A stretch of DNA of 64,000 nt from Lachnospiraceae bacterium EP-SM-12S-S03 (GTDB lineage Bacteria; Bacillota; Clostridia; Lachnospirales; Lachnospiraceae), in contig JAJBSL010000014.1 of the NCBI GenBank assembly GCA_020540725.1, positions 10,399 to 74,398 on the forward strand, read 5' to 3'. Of the stretch, positions 37,217 to 45,474 are shown one piece after another (the stretch's first letter is position 1; each line of letters opens with the position of its first letter). Position numbers and translations under genes: made by a program. The notes under the pieces are model-generated. The model made no database searches and was not told where the DNA came from. It saw nothing but the letters and a program-made list of their open reading frames with translations.

Positions 37217-38185
37217 TTATCCTCCTATCTGTGCCATCTTCTTTCTCTCCGTTATTCCTTGTTCTTCTTCAAAACAATGTGCTTTCGGTTTCCTCAAAAT
37301 GGCTTGTTCTAATATTTTTCTAACCGTTGTTCTTTCTCCATTTGCGCGAAGCGCCTCTTTAACAGACAAGCACTCACTATAGCAAAGACACGGCTTTATT
37401 TCTCCGGCTGCTGTCATTCGGATTCGATTGCAATTTCCGCAAAATTTCCCATGAATTGCACTGATAAATCCCACACTTCCACAAAATCCCGGAATTTTAT
37501 AATAGACAGCCGGACCATTCCCATGTCGGTTCAGATCCGGTTCTAAAGTCCCATATAACCGTTCTAAGTTCCCTCGGATCTCTTCATTGGAAATCGAGGC
37601 AATTCCACTTCCGTTGCCAATCGGCATCATCTCTATGAAACGAACTGCAATTGCTTTTTCTTTTGCAATCTCCACCATATCTTTCCATGCCGCAGCATTA
37701 AGACCGGGTTTTAGTACCGTATTAATCTTTGTCGGGATTCCCAGATCATAGGCTTTTTCCAATCCTGTAAGCACATCCTCCATCCGGTCAAATCCGGTAA
37801 TTTTACGAAAACATTCCCGGTCCAGTGTATCAAGGCTTACATTGATTCCATCAACCTCTGCTCTCTTTAATTCTTCCACATATTTCGAAAACTCCACCCC
37901 GTTCGTTGTAAGCGTCACCTTTGCAATTTTGGGCACCGATTTGATCATTTTCACAAGATCTGCGCATCCCTTTCTTACAAGCGGTTCTCCTCCTGTCAAT
38001 TTTATGTTCCGAATCCCTAACTTTGCCGCTTCTTCACAGACAGTCTGTATCTCTTCAAATGTCAAAATCTCTTCCATCGGTATCCAATCAATCCCTTCCG
38101 GCATACAATAGGTACATCGCAGATTACATCGGTCCGTAATAGAGATTCTCATATAGTCAATTTCCCGTTCGTATGAATCTTTCAA
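37217..38185 (-). CDS. moaA: GTP 3',8-cyclase
   Basis: MoaA is the radical-SAM enzyme that starts molybdopterin synthesis from GTP. With a TTG start at 38185 the product has 322 residues. The radical-SAM cluster CNLRCTYC (C20, C24, C27) and the C-terminal second cluster (FCGNCNRIRMTAAGEIKPCLC) are present, and the protein ends in Gly-Gly as required for MoaA activity. The TTG is chosen because GAGG lies 8 bases upstream, it comes 13 bases after the moaC stop, and the family begins at this point (KDSYEREIDYMRIS); a longer reading overlapping moaC is unlikely. Confidence 0.95.
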   Translation of the reverse strand: MKDSYEREIDYMRISITDRCNLRCTYCMPEGIDWIPMEEILTFEEIQTVCEEAAKLGIRNIKLTGGEPLVRKGCADLVKMIKSVPKIAKVTLTTNGVEFSKYVEELKRAEVDGINVSLDTLDRECFRKITGFDRMEDVLTGLEKAYDLGIPTKINTVLKPGLNAAAWKDMVEIAKEKAIAVRFIEMMPIGNGSGIASISNEEIRGNLERLYGTLEPDLNRHGNGPAVYYKIPGFCGSVGFISAIHGKFCGNCNRIRMTAAGEIKPCLCYSECLSVKEALRANGERTTVRKILEQAILRKPKAHCFEEEQGITERKKMAQIGG

Positions 38186-38198
38186 CTCCAATTCCTCT

Positions 38199-38681
38199 CT
38201 AATCTTCTTCTCTTTCAAATGTTCCGGATTTCCCGCCTGTTTTTCTGCAAAGTCTGATTCCCGTGATTTCCATGGATTTATCCACCGCCTTGCACATATC
38301 ATAAATGGTCAAAAGCGCCACATTCACTCCGGTCAGCGCTTCCATCTCGACTCCGGTTTTCCCCAATGTCTTTGCAACACAGGAAACTTCAATGGCATAC
38401 TCTTCTTCCAGATACCCAAAGTCAATCTCCACTTTGGTGAGATTTAAAATATGGCAAAGAGGAATCAAATCCGAAGTTTTCTTTGCCCCCATAATTCCCG
38501 CGATTCTCGCCACCGAAAGCACATCTCCTTTTTTCATGCCTCCGTTTTGTACCAAAACAAAGCATTCTTTGCTCATACGGATTTTCCCTTTCGCAAGCGC
38601 TTCCCTCGTGGTATTCTCTTTTTCGCTTATATCTACCATGACCGCATCGCCATTTGTATTAAAATGTGTAAAATCACTCAT
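38199..38681 (-). CDS. moaC: Cyclic pyranopterin monophosphate synthase
   Basis: MoaC converts the MoaA product to cyclic pyranopterin monophosphate. The 160-residue protein contains MVDISEKENTTREA, KGDVLSVARIAGIMGAKKT, LIPLCHILNLTKVEID, GKTGVEMEALTGVNVALLTIYDMCKA and a normal C-terminus. The active-site Lys and Asp in the DMCKAVDK segment are present. It lies between the molybdopterin-binding gene and moaA. Confidence 0.96.
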   Translation of the reverse strand: MSDFTHFNTNGDAVMVDISEKENTTREALAKGKIRMSKECFVLVQNGGMKKGDVLSVARIAGIMGAKKTSDLIPLCHILNLTKVEIDFGYLEEEYAIEVSCVAKTLGKTGVEMEALTGVNVALLTIYDMCKAVDKSMEITGIRLCRKTGGKSGTFEREED

Positions 38682-38684
38682 GTC

Positions 38685-39710
38685 CTATACTCCTTTTCCA
38701 AATCCGCAATTCGGGAATGTACACACCGGACAATTCAGACAAAGTCCACCTTCTCCCAATCTTTCAAATGCTTCCTTCGATAACTTTTCTCCTGCCAGGA
38801 TCCTTGGAAGAACAAGATCAAAGATTGTTCGCTTTGCATACATAACACATCCCGGAAGCCCTAAAAGCGGAATCTCTCCATCTACATAGGCAAGCATAAA
38901 CATCGCCCCCGGGAGTACGGGCGCACCATATGTTACCACTTCTGCCCCCGTGTTCTTAATCGCAAGCGGCGTCCGGTCATCCGGATCTACACTCATCCCA
39001 CCGGTACAGATGATCATATCCATTCCCGCATCCAGCATATTTTGTATAATTGCCGTAATCTGTTCATGTCGGTCATCGGATAATTCGTGCATGTGGATTG
39101 CCACACCACATTCTGCAAGTTTCTCCCGGATCACCGGTGTAAATGCATCCGGAATCCGTCCTTTATATACTTCACTTCCCGTTGTCACAAGTCCCACTTT
39201 CTTTTTCTTATAAGGCAGAATATGGAAAATGGAATCTCCCTTGGCTGTCTCTTTCGCCTTTTCCATCTTCTCTTTCTCAATCACAAGGGGAATAACCCTT
39301 GTTCCCGCAATCTTGTCTCCCTTTTTCACCGGAAAATCCCCATGTCTTGAAGCAATCATCATCTCCCCAAGACTATTGATTCTGCGAAGTTTCTCCCGGT
39401 CTATCTTTAAAACTCCGTCACAATCTGCAATCAGCTCGATTTTTCCTTCTTTTACATCAGATCCATGCATCCCGTTCCCTTTACAGATCCGGTACAATAT
39501 TTCGGCCGCATCGTTCTCATGCAGCATAGTTTCATTATTTTCCCACACATAAATGTGTTCTTTTCCCACACTCAAAAGTACCGGAATATCTTCTTCCCGG
39601 ATCACATGTCCTTTTCGGAACACAGCATCTTTCACAACTCCCGGTATGATCTGGGTAATATCGTGACAGAGAATCTGTCCCACTGCATCTTCTGTCTTAT
39701 AAAGTTTCAT
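38685..39710 (-). CDS. MoeA-like molybdopterin-binding protein with Cys-rich tail
   Basis: The 341-residue protein has a MoeA/MogA-type molybdopterin-binding domain: VGLVTTGSEVYKGRIPDAF, DMIICTGGMSVDPDDRTP, and LLGLPGCVMYAKRTIFDL. The C-terminus is CLNCPVCTFPNCGFGKG, a small Cys cluster that may bind metal. This layout occurs in clusters for maturation of xanthine dehydrogenase-type enzymes in anaerobes. It may insert molybdenum in place of classical MoeA. The ATG at 39710 follows GGAGGT. It is the first gene of the moco-mod operon and is divergent from the NTase-ModE gene. Confidence 0.87.
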   Translation of the reverse strand: MKLYKTEDAVGQILCHDITQIIPGVVKDAVFRKGHVIREEDIPVLLSVGKEHIYVWENNETMLHENDAAEILYRICKGNGMHGSDVKEGKIELIADCDGVLKIDREKLRRINSLGEMMIASRHGDFPVKKGDKIAGTRVIPLVIEKEKMEKAKETAKGDSIFHILPYKKKKVGLVTTGSEVYKGRIPDAFTPVIREKLAECGVAIHMHELSDDRHEQITAIIQNMLDAGMDMIICTGGMSVDPDDRTPLAIKNTGAEVVTYGAPVLPGAMFMLAYVDGEIPLLGLPGCVMYAKRTIFDLVLPRILAGEKLSKEAFERLGEGGLCLNCPVCTFPNCGFGKGV

Positions 39711-39734
39711 TCCACTTACCTCCATGCTGAATTT

Positions 39735-39763
39735 ATTATATAATATAAATAAATATTTTTCAA
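39735..39763 (-). promoter_or_regulatory. Sigma-A promoter of the moco-mod operon
   Basis: Minus strand TTGAAA (39763-39758), 17-base spacer and TATAAT (39740-39735), 25 bases before the start codon. Confidence 0.75.
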
Positions 39764-39799
39764 TTTTATTGTATATTTTTACATTATAATGGCTGATAC

Positions 39800-39823
39800 C
39801 GTTATATTTTCATTTACATATCG
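39800..39823. promoter_or_regulatory. ModE-box-like operator
   Basis: The site begins CGTTATATT, matching the left half of the E. coli ModE box fully, and ends ACATATCG. By eye 18 of 24 positions agree with that box. It overlaps the -35 of the divergent ModE-fusion gene. Confidence 0.65.
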
Positions 39824-39841
39824 TCATTTCCACTGTATACT
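39813..39841 (+). promoter_or_regulatory. Promoter of the NTase-ModE/xdhC pair
   Basis: TTTACA (39813-39818), 17-base spacer and TATACT (39836-39841), 33 bases before the ATG. The -35 lies inside the ModE-box-like site. Confidence 0.75.
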
Positions 39842-39873
39842 CTTAACTATAAAAATAAAGGAAATCATTTATC

Positions 39874-40791
39874 ATGAAAACAGGTGCTATCATACTTGCC
39901 GCTTCCAAAAGCAAGAATACCGTCTTCTCTCCACTCGTAGAATTAGACGGTATCACTGTAATCAAGCGAATTATCATCACATTAAAAAGATCCGGCATTT
40001 CTCCCATCACCGTAATTACAGGAGAACAAGGCAATGCCGTGGAAAAGGAAATTTCCAAACTTCAGGTTATATCTCTGCGCAGTCAAAATTACCGGGAAAC
40101 TTATATGTTTGACCATGTCTGCACAGGTCTTCGTTACATGGAAGATCTTTGTGACCGGATATTTATACTTCCCGCCAAATTTCCATCGCTTCTTTCCGAT
40201 ACAATGGAGAAAATGATGTCAGAATGTAGTCTTTGTGTGCGCCCTTCCTTTCAGGGGTGCAGTGGTCACCCTATTCTTCTTGACAGGAGAATTTTCTCCG
40301 ATATTCTGTCCTACTCCGGCGACAAAGGACTCCGCGGCGCTCTTTTACAGCCCAAAATTAGATCTCACACTACATTTGTTCCAGTAGCTGACTCAGGTAT
40401 CATCCTGACCGCTGAAGATGTAAAGAAAAATATATATCCTTCTGATGCAGAAGAATCTTTCCCGATCTATCCCTCATGCGAACTGGTTCTGAATCGCGAG
40501 GAGGTATTTTTCAATCAGGAAACCGCCCGTTTTCTTACATTGATCGCACATACCGGTTCCATGCAGTCTGCCTGTCGGCAGATGCAGATATCTTACAGCA
40601 AAGGATTAAAGATGATTAAGCATTTAGAAACACATTTATCCTTCCCCATATTGTCCACCCATTCCGGTGGTGCATCGGGAGGTTCTTCTTCCTTAACACC
40701 AAAGGCAACCGCCTTTCTCAAAAAATATACAGAAGTACAAGAAAGGCTTGCAAAGTACACAATAAAGCTATATAAAGAATACTTTTCTTAA
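39874..40791 (+). CDS. Degenerate MobA-like nucleotidyltransferase fused to ModE-type HTH
   Basis: The 305-residue protein has two parts. Residues 1 to about 190 resemble MobA/MocA nucleotidyltransferases (MKTGAIILAAS, GISPITVITGE, GHPILLD), but the GxSxRMG-K nucleotide loop is replaced by SKSKNTVFSP and the metal-binding Gly-Asp before Pro is replaced by PAKFP (100-104). Residues about 213-300 match the ModE DNA-binding domain: RFLTLIAHTGSMQSACRQMQ, ISYSKGLKMIKHLE, and GGASGG followed by LTPKA. The first part may thus be a sensor rather than an enzyme. A ModE-box-like site overlaps its promoter. It precedes xdhC by 11 bases. Confidence 0.85.
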   Translation: MKTGAIILAASKSKNTVFSPLVELDGITVIKRIIITLKRSGISPITVITGEQGNAVEKEISKLQVISLRSQNYRETYMFDHVCTGLRYMEDLCDRIFILPAKFPSLLSDTMEKMMSECSLCVRPSFQGCSGHPILLDRRIFSDILSYSGDKGLRGALLQPKIRSHTTFVPVADSGIILTAEDVKKNIYPSDAEESFPIYPSCELVLNREEVFFNQETARFLTLIAHTGSMQSACRQMQISYSKGLKMIKHLETHLSFPILSTHSGGASGGSSSLTPKATAFLKKYTEVQERLAKYTIKLYKEYFS

Positions 40792-40802
40792 GGGAGGTTT
40801 AT

Positions 40803-41630
40803 ATGAAAAACGACAAAGAATTATTCAAAACAGCCATGCATCTCATGGAAGAGAAAACCAATTTCGTGTTTGCAGCCATTACGGAGAGTTCCGGCTCTGC
40901 ACCAAGAAAAGCCGGAGCCAATATGATCATACTCCCGGATGGAACAACTTATGGTACTGTAGGCGGCGGAAATATAGAATATACAGCTTCCAAAGATGCT
41001 CTCCAGGCGATTGAAAACCAGCAATCTTTTACAAAGGACTATGATTTAAGCAACCGTAAAGCTGCCGAGCTAGGCATGATATGCGGCGGTCGTGTCACAA
41101 TCCTTTTCCGATATATTTCTTATGAAGATCGGTCTTTTTATGATTATTGTCTGGAAGAAACAAACAGACAAGGAACTACGGTCTACATTTTTGGCGGAGG
41201 CCATGTGGCACAGGAGCTCGTACCCGTACTGAACCATCTGAATTTCACCTGCATTGTTTTTGACGATCGGCCGGAATTTGCCAATCCGGATATATTCCCG
41301 GAAGCAGAAAAATGTATCGTTGGCAGTTTTGAATGTCTAAATGACTATATAGAAATCGGGCCGCAAGATTTTGTCTGCATTATGACCCGTGGACACCAAT
41401 TCGACTATCTTGTGGAAAAACAGATATTAAAGACACCCGCAAGTTACATCGGCGTGATGGGAAGCCGGAGTAAAACAAAGATCATCCGTGAAAAATTACT
41501 GGCCGACGGTTTTCGCGAAGAAGAAGTCGGCCGTTTAAAATCGCCAATCGGGTTAGATATCAAGGCGGAAACTCCCGCTGAAATCGCCATCAGTATTGCC
41601 GGAGAGCTGATTCAAAAATCTTATCTATAA
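40803..41630 (+). CDS. xdhC: XdhC family molybdenum hydroxylase maturation factor
   Basis: XdhC proteins help sulfurate molybdenum cofactor and deliver it to xanthine dehydrogenase-type enzymes. The 275-residue protein has the N-terminal XdhC/CoxI part (ESSGSAPRKAGANMIILPDG, GTVGGGNIEY, MICGGRVTILF) and a C-terminal Rossmann domain (VYIFGGGHVAQELVPVL, FDDRPEFAN, MTRGHQFDY, IGVMGSRSKT). Length is normal. AGGGAGG precedes the ATG. It is cotranscribed with the NTase-ModE gene. No xanthine dehydrogenase subunit gene is in the window. Confidence 0.93.
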   Translation: MKNDKELFKTAMHLMEEKTNFVFAAITESSGSAPRKAGANMIILPDGTTYGTVGGGNIEYTASKDALQAIENQQSFTKDYDLSNRKAAELGMICGGRVTILFRYISYEDRSFYDYCLEETNRQGTTVYIFGGGHVAQELVPVLNHLNFTCIVFDDRPEFANPDIFPEAEKCIVGSFECLNDYIEIGPQDFVCIMTRGHQFDYLVEKQILKTPASYIGVMGSRSKTKIIREKLLADGFREEEVGRLKSPIGLDIKAETPAEIAISIAGELIQKSYL

Positions 41631-41818
41631 AAAAGATTGCACAACTGTGCAATTTGCGCGCGCGAGCGGTTACGAAGTAATAAACTCCTCGCCGCGAGCT
41701 GCGCATCCCCACACGAAGTGTTTTGTTATGATATAGAATTCCGAAGGAATTTCCTATATCATAACAAAAAGGAGATCGCTGTTATGATATTTGTTCACTC
41801 AGCTTTCTCCTTTTTCCA
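41631..41818. repeat. Intergenic palindrome cluster
   Basis: This stretch holds a TTGCACAACTGTGCAA hairpin (41637-41652), a GC-rich patch (GCGCGCGCGAGCGG), and a 49-base hairpin with perfect 16-bp arms at 41721-41736 and 41754-41769 (TTTTGTTATGATATAG). A third copy of the arm (TGTTATGATAT) is at 41780-41790. The loop core at 41733-41757 recurs near the right end of the window. No coding potential is seen. Confidence 0.7.
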
Positions 41819-42739
41819 CTACTTCCAGTATTCTTCTATATATTTTTCTGCTTCTCCCTGCTCCAATTCAAACGCCTTTTTAATGCGTTCTAATGTTTCT
41901 TCTCTTGGAGCACGAAATTCCATACAGGTTTTGATGACACCTTTTATCTCTCCAATTCTTTTTCCATCTTCCATTCCAATCTTCTTTCCTGCCTCATGCC
42001 CTTCGTTCCATGATTCTTCTTTTAAATATTCTCGATACTCATTTTCATCCCATTCTTCTAAAATCATTTCCACGACCTCGTTTCTATTTTTCCGAAGTAT
42101 ATCAGACAGAATCTCATTCCGTATACAATCATCTACCGCCCGTTCTACTGCCTCTTCCCTTTCCATATCTTTCGCCATATAATTTCGAACCGTTGCGATA
42201 AACTGCGCATATTCCTTCAGGATCCTGCACCGCTCCATTAATTCTGTATTCTTTCCAAGATTGATATTCAAAACCAATGCGGTACATTCCAATGCCGGAG
42301 TTTTCCCTTTTCCATTTCCGCCAAAAATATCGCTCAATTTTAATTCCTGTCTCTCCGGCATTTCCTTTGTTCCATTATAAAATACGATATACTGTGGAAA
42401 TGGAATATAAACCGCTGATTCTGTATACAGTTTCTGCTTGATTGGTTCAACATACTCCCGATAGACCGCTGCAAAATAAAACAAGCCTCGCAATGGAAGG
42501 TTTGGACTAAAAGTACTTTGATGCTCATAGAGATTCATGATATCCCCAATAATGAATGAAAGATCATTTTTCATCCCCATATATACCACATCATCCATCG
42601 TCGTAATTTCCAACTCCTCCGGATCCGTATAGTTACTTCCATTTACCGCATTATATAGTTCCAGCAGTTCTTTTTTCTCCTTGAAAATAAGACGGAATAG
42701 TCTATCTTTATACTTCGTATTCAATTTATAAAATGTCAT
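41819..42739 (-). CDS. Rpn family recombination-promoting nuclease / PD-(D/E)XK transposase-like
   Basis: The 306-residue protein belongs to the Rpn/PDDEXK transposase-like family common in Lachnospiraceae: KYKDRLFRLIF at the N-terminus, then the nuclease fold with SFIIGDIMNLYEHQSTFSPNLPLRG and YIPFPQYIVFYNGT. A Lys/Glu-rich coiled tail with GHEAGKKIGMEDGKRIGE repeats follows. The D, E-H-Q and Y-N-G positions typical of the active site are seen. The ATG follows AGGAGG. It stands alone between xdhC and rplL and next to a palindrome cluster, consistent with a mobile or repeat-associated gene. Confidence 0.88.
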   Translation of the reverse strand: MTFYKLNTKYKDRLFRLIFKEKKELLELYNAVNGSNYTDPEELEITTMDDVVYMGMKNDLSFIIGDIMNLYEHQSTFSPNLPLRGLFYFAAVYREYVEPIKQKLYTESAVYIPFPQYIVFYNGTKEMPERQELKLSDIFGGNGKGKTPALECTALVLNINLGKNTELMERCRILKEYAQFIATVRNYMAKDMEREEAVERAVDDCIRNEILSDILRKNRNEVVEMILEEWDENEYREYLKEESWNEGHEAGKKIGMEDGKRIGEIKGVIKTCMEFRAPREETLERIKKAFELEQGEAEKYIEEYWK

Positions 42740-42949
42740 ATAGTTTCCTCCTTCATTGTAACAAAATATAAGTTTACAGACAACCAAAAGAACAAACTAT
42801 CCCCATAGTCATCACCAACTTTCAAATTAAATTCCAAATCTGATTTTAAATGTGACGATCGTCACGGATTTTACATAGAAATAATATTTTTAGAAATTCA
42901 ATCTCAATTTGTAAAGCACATTATAGCACAAGCAGATATCCTATGCAAC

Positions 42950-42993
42950 AAAAAGCGTTGCAAAACAGCTAAATTCAGCCATCTTACAACGCT
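42950..42993 (-). terminator. Terminator of rplJ-rplL
   Basis: On minus AGCGTTG (42993-42987) pairs with CAACGCT (42960-42954), with internal GCTGAA/TTTAGC pairing, followed by TTTTTG. It shows that rplJL is not read into the next ribosomal block. Confidence 0.75.
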
Positions 42994-43028
42994 CTTTACA
43001 CACTATAAAGTCCAGTTCTTAAAACAGA

Positions 43029-43406
43029 TTATTTTAAGTTAACTTCTGCACCTTCAGCTTCTAATTTAGCTTTGATTTCTTCAGCTTCTGCTTTAGAAAC
43101 AGCTTCTTTCACTACCTTAGGAGCTCCGTCTACAACTTCTTTTGCTTCTTTTAATCCAAGTCCTGTGATTTCACGAACAACTTTGATTACTTTAACTTTA
43201 GAAGCACCTGCAGAAACTAATTCTACGTCGAACTCATCTTTCTCTTCTGCTGCTGCAGCTCCGTCTCCAGCTGCTGCTGCAACTACTACACCTGCTGCTG
43301 CAGATACACCAAATTCTTCTTCACATGCTTTTACTAATTCGTTTAACTCTAATACAGATAATTCTTTGATAGCTTCAATAAATTCAGCTGTTGTTAATTT
43401 TGCCAT
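43029..43406 (-). CDS. rplL: 50S ribosomal protein L7/L12
   Basis: L7/L12 forms the flexible stalk that recruits translation GTPases. The 125-residue protein has the N-terminal dimer domain ([24 protein letters not shown]), an Ala-rich hinge, and the C-terminal domain ([28 protein letters not shown]). The ATG at 43406 follows GGAGG; an in-frame ATG 15 bases upstream lies before the SD and is excluded. It follows rplJ by 39 bases and ends the block; rpoB is 15.9 kb away. Confidence 0.98.
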   Translation of the reverse strand: MAKLTTAEFIEAIKELSVLELNELVKACEEEFGVSAAAGVVVAAAAGDGAAAAEEKDEFDVELVSAGASKVKVIKVVREITGLGLKEAKEVVDGAPKVVKEAVSKAEAEEIKAKLEAEGAEVNLK

Positions 43407-43445
43407 TATGATTTCCTCCATTTAATAATTTCTTTTTCTTATAAA

Positions 43446-43964
43446 TTACTCTGCTGCAGGAGCTTCTTCCACTGCTCCCTCGCCGCTCTGCTCTGCGATC
43501 TGGTTAAGAACACGAGCAAGATTTGTAATAGGTGACTGGATACTTCCAAGTAATTTGGAAAGTAATTCTTCTCTTGAAGGTACTTTAGATAACTCAACGA
43601 TTCCGTTTGCATCATATACATTTCCTTCAACTACACCTGCTTTTACTTCAAGAGCCTTTGCTTCTTTTGCAAATTTGCAAATAATTCTTGCCGGAGCTGT
43701 TGCGTCATCTTTAGAAATAGCGATAGCGCTTGGTCCTTCTAAATACTCATCAAGACCTGCAAACTCAGTTCCTTCAAAAGCTCTTCTCATCATTGTGTTT
43801 TTACAAACTTTGTAGATAACGCCTGCTTCTCTTAATTCTTTACGCATTGCTGTATCCTGAGCTACTGTTAATCCACGGTAGTCAACTAATACAACTGCCT
43901 GAGCGTCTTTCACGTCCTCTGCAATAGCCTGTACTACTGGTTGTTTTAATTCAACTTTTGCCAC
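43446..43964 (-). CDS. rplJ: 50S ribosomal protein L10
   Basis: L10 anchors L7/L12 dimers on 23S rRNA. The 172-residue protein begins MAKVELKQPVVQAIAEDV and contains VLVDYRGLTVAQDTAMRKELREAGV and FEGTEFAGLDEYLEGPSAIA. The C-terminal tail (acidic, Ala/Glu-rich) is the L7/L12 binding helix. AAGGAGGTG lies upstream of the ATG. It follows an L10 leader with attenuator, so autoregulation is expected. Confidence 0.98.
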   Translation of the reverse strand: MAKVELKQPVVQAIAEDVKDAQAVVLVDYRGLTVAQDTAMRKELREAGVIYKVCKNTMMRRAFEGTEFAGLDEYLEGPSAIAISKDDATAPARIICKFAKEAKALEVKAGVVEGNVYDANGIVELSKVPSREELLSKLLGSIQSPITNLARVLNQIAEQSGEGAVEEAPAAE

Positions 43965-44006
43965 GAATGGTGCACCTCCTTATAGATTTTATATTGGCAC
44001 CGCCGA

Positions 44007-44040
44007 TAAAAAAACCTCTGTGTCAAAGACATAGAGGTTC
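44007..44040 (-). terminator. Attenuator hairpin upstream of rplJ
   Basis: AACCTCTATGTC and GACACAGAGGTT pair around a 3-base loop with one mismatch, followed on minus by TTTTTTTATC. It is the terminator of the L10 leader. Confidence 0.88.
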
Positions 44041-44125
44041 TAAAATTCATCATAAGAATTCATATCTCCTCGGTAGGCGTCTATAACTTATGCCTTACGG
44101 CACCTACTGTCTTCGGCAGTTACTA
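44041..44125 (-). ncRNA. Ribosomal protein L10 leader
   Basis: Minus strand contains CTGCCGAAGACAGTAGGTGCC, TAAGGCATAAGTTATAGACG and CCTACCGAGGAGATATGA, the known elements of the Firmicute L10 leader that L10(L12)4 binds. It lies between the promoter and the attenuator. Confidence 0.9.
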
Positions 44126-44129
44126 TATG

Positions 44130-44158
44130 ATAATAGCATAATTCTATATGACTGTCAA
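44130..44158 (-). promoter_or_regulatory. Sigma-A promoter of rplJ-rplL
   Basis: Minus strand TTGACA (44158-44153), 17-base spacer and TATTAT (44135-44130). Confidence 0.85.
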
Positions 44159-44160
44159 GT

Positions 44161-45396
44161 TTATTTTTTTCTTCCAATTCGATAATCCATCTTCATAAAA
44201 TTTGCAATACTTCTTGTTGCAATATCTACAATATTGAATCCAAATGCAATTGCAAGACATGTTACTACCAGCACAATCGTCTCATTTATCGCCATAGCTC
44301 GATCCTGACTTGCAAATCCATACATCATATAGAAGAGGTTCGGTCCCGGGATCAGTGGAAATACCGAAGCTGTCAGGAATATGGTGGAAGGCGCTTTATT
44401 CACTCTCGACATTACAAATGCGTAGAAGGCCACGAAGATTGCCGCAATCAAAGTTGCCAGGAAATTACTCGGTGTGATTTCAAACACGATCACATAGATT
44501 CCCCATGTAATAAACGCACCGATCCCCGAATACATAACCTGTCTCCCCCGAATTTTAAACACAAAGGCAAACCCTACGCAGGCAATTGTACAGGAGACAA
44601 GCTGTACCCAGACACTATTATTCAGTACATACCCTTCGGCCGAAATTCCATCCAGTAAAAACATGGCAAGCGCCGTTCCACAGGCAATGCCCGCCGCTCC
44701 AAGTATGGAATTCATGATATTGATAGCTCCCGAAATGTAATCTTTCTGCAAAATCTCTCGGATTCCGTTGGTTGTACTAAGTCCGCTGATCAAAAGCATA
44801 ACAATTCCGATCATAATCCGCTCAGGATGACTTCCAAGTCCTAAGCGCACAACTCCAATAATAATGACTTCTGACAAGAATGAAAGAATCAGATTATATG
44901 CCATCAGATTCGGTTCCCGTTCACTGAGCCACCCTCCTACAATCGCAATCATCAGCGATACAATAACCGCAACAACTGCATCTTCAAAATTGCATCCAAA
45001 GAACACTGCAAATCCTGTTCCACCCATGACAGATGCGATATATTTTGTAAACCATCTCTGCGGAGGCCGGCTCAACACTTCTTCATACTTTTTACGAAGC
45101 TCGTTCTCATCCGGTGTGTGTTGGCACACATATCTGCATAGATTATTCAAGTAATCCAAACGGTCAAAATGCATGTCAAAAGATTCAATCTGCCTGATCT
45201 GTGTAATAATCTCCCCATCCGGAGTCTCCACTGTAATCTGGATATTGCTCGGTATAACAAATACATCATATCTCACAAATCCATATGCTTTGCACATTCT
45301 ATAAAGACTATCCTCCAGCCTGAAATTCTCTGCCCCACTTTTTAACATGGATTCTCCGATATCAAGAATCCCCTGCACAATCCTTTTATAATTCAT
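44161..45396 (-). CDS. Threonine/serine exporter family protein (ThrE type)
   Basis: The 411-residue membrane protein joins both halves of the ThrE family: an N-terminal domain with a soluble start (GESMLKSGAENFRLEDSL, then VIPSNIQITVETPDG) followed by helices, and a C-terminal DUF3815-like domain with FKIRGRQVMYSGIGAFITWG and VFPLIPGPNLFYMMYG. Family members export threonine and serine. Fused versions are common, so this is not unusual. The ATG at 45396 follows GAGGGG. It lies after the ABC importer genes and just before the rplJ promoter. Confidence 0.87.
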   Translation of the reverse strand: MNYKRIVQGILDIGESMLKSGAENFRLEDSLYRMCKAYGFVRYDVFVIPSNIQITVETPDGEIITQIRQIESFDMHFDRLDYLNNLCRYVCQHTPDENELRKKYEEVLSRPPQRWFTKYIASVMGGTGFAVFFGCNFEDAVVAVIVSLMIAIVGGWLSEREPNLMAYNLILSFLSEVIIIGVVRLGLGSHPERIMIGIVMLLISGLSTTNGIREILQKDYISGAINIMNSILGAAGIACGTALAMFLLDGISAEGYVLNNSVWVQLVSCTIACVGFAFVFKIRGRQVMYSGIGAFITWGIYVIVFEITPSNFLATLIAAIFVAFYAFVMSRVNKAPSTIFLTASVFPLIPGPNLFYMMYGFASQDRAMAINETIVLVVTCLAIAFGFNIVDIATRSIANFMKMDYRIGRKK

Positions 45397-45474
45397 ATCG
45401 CACCCCTCATCCTCTTGTGTTATCTGATGTAATCTTACCATTGTTTTAGCAAAAGTCAATACAGAAACATGCTT

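Noticed and set aside
41637..41652. TTGCACAACTGTGCAA as a terminator of xdhC
   Set aside because: The stem is good but no T-run follows; kept only as part of the palindrome cluster.
41631..41720. tRNA gene in the GC-rich patch after xdhC
   Set aside because: No cloverleaf, T-loop or CCA-type acceptor could be built.
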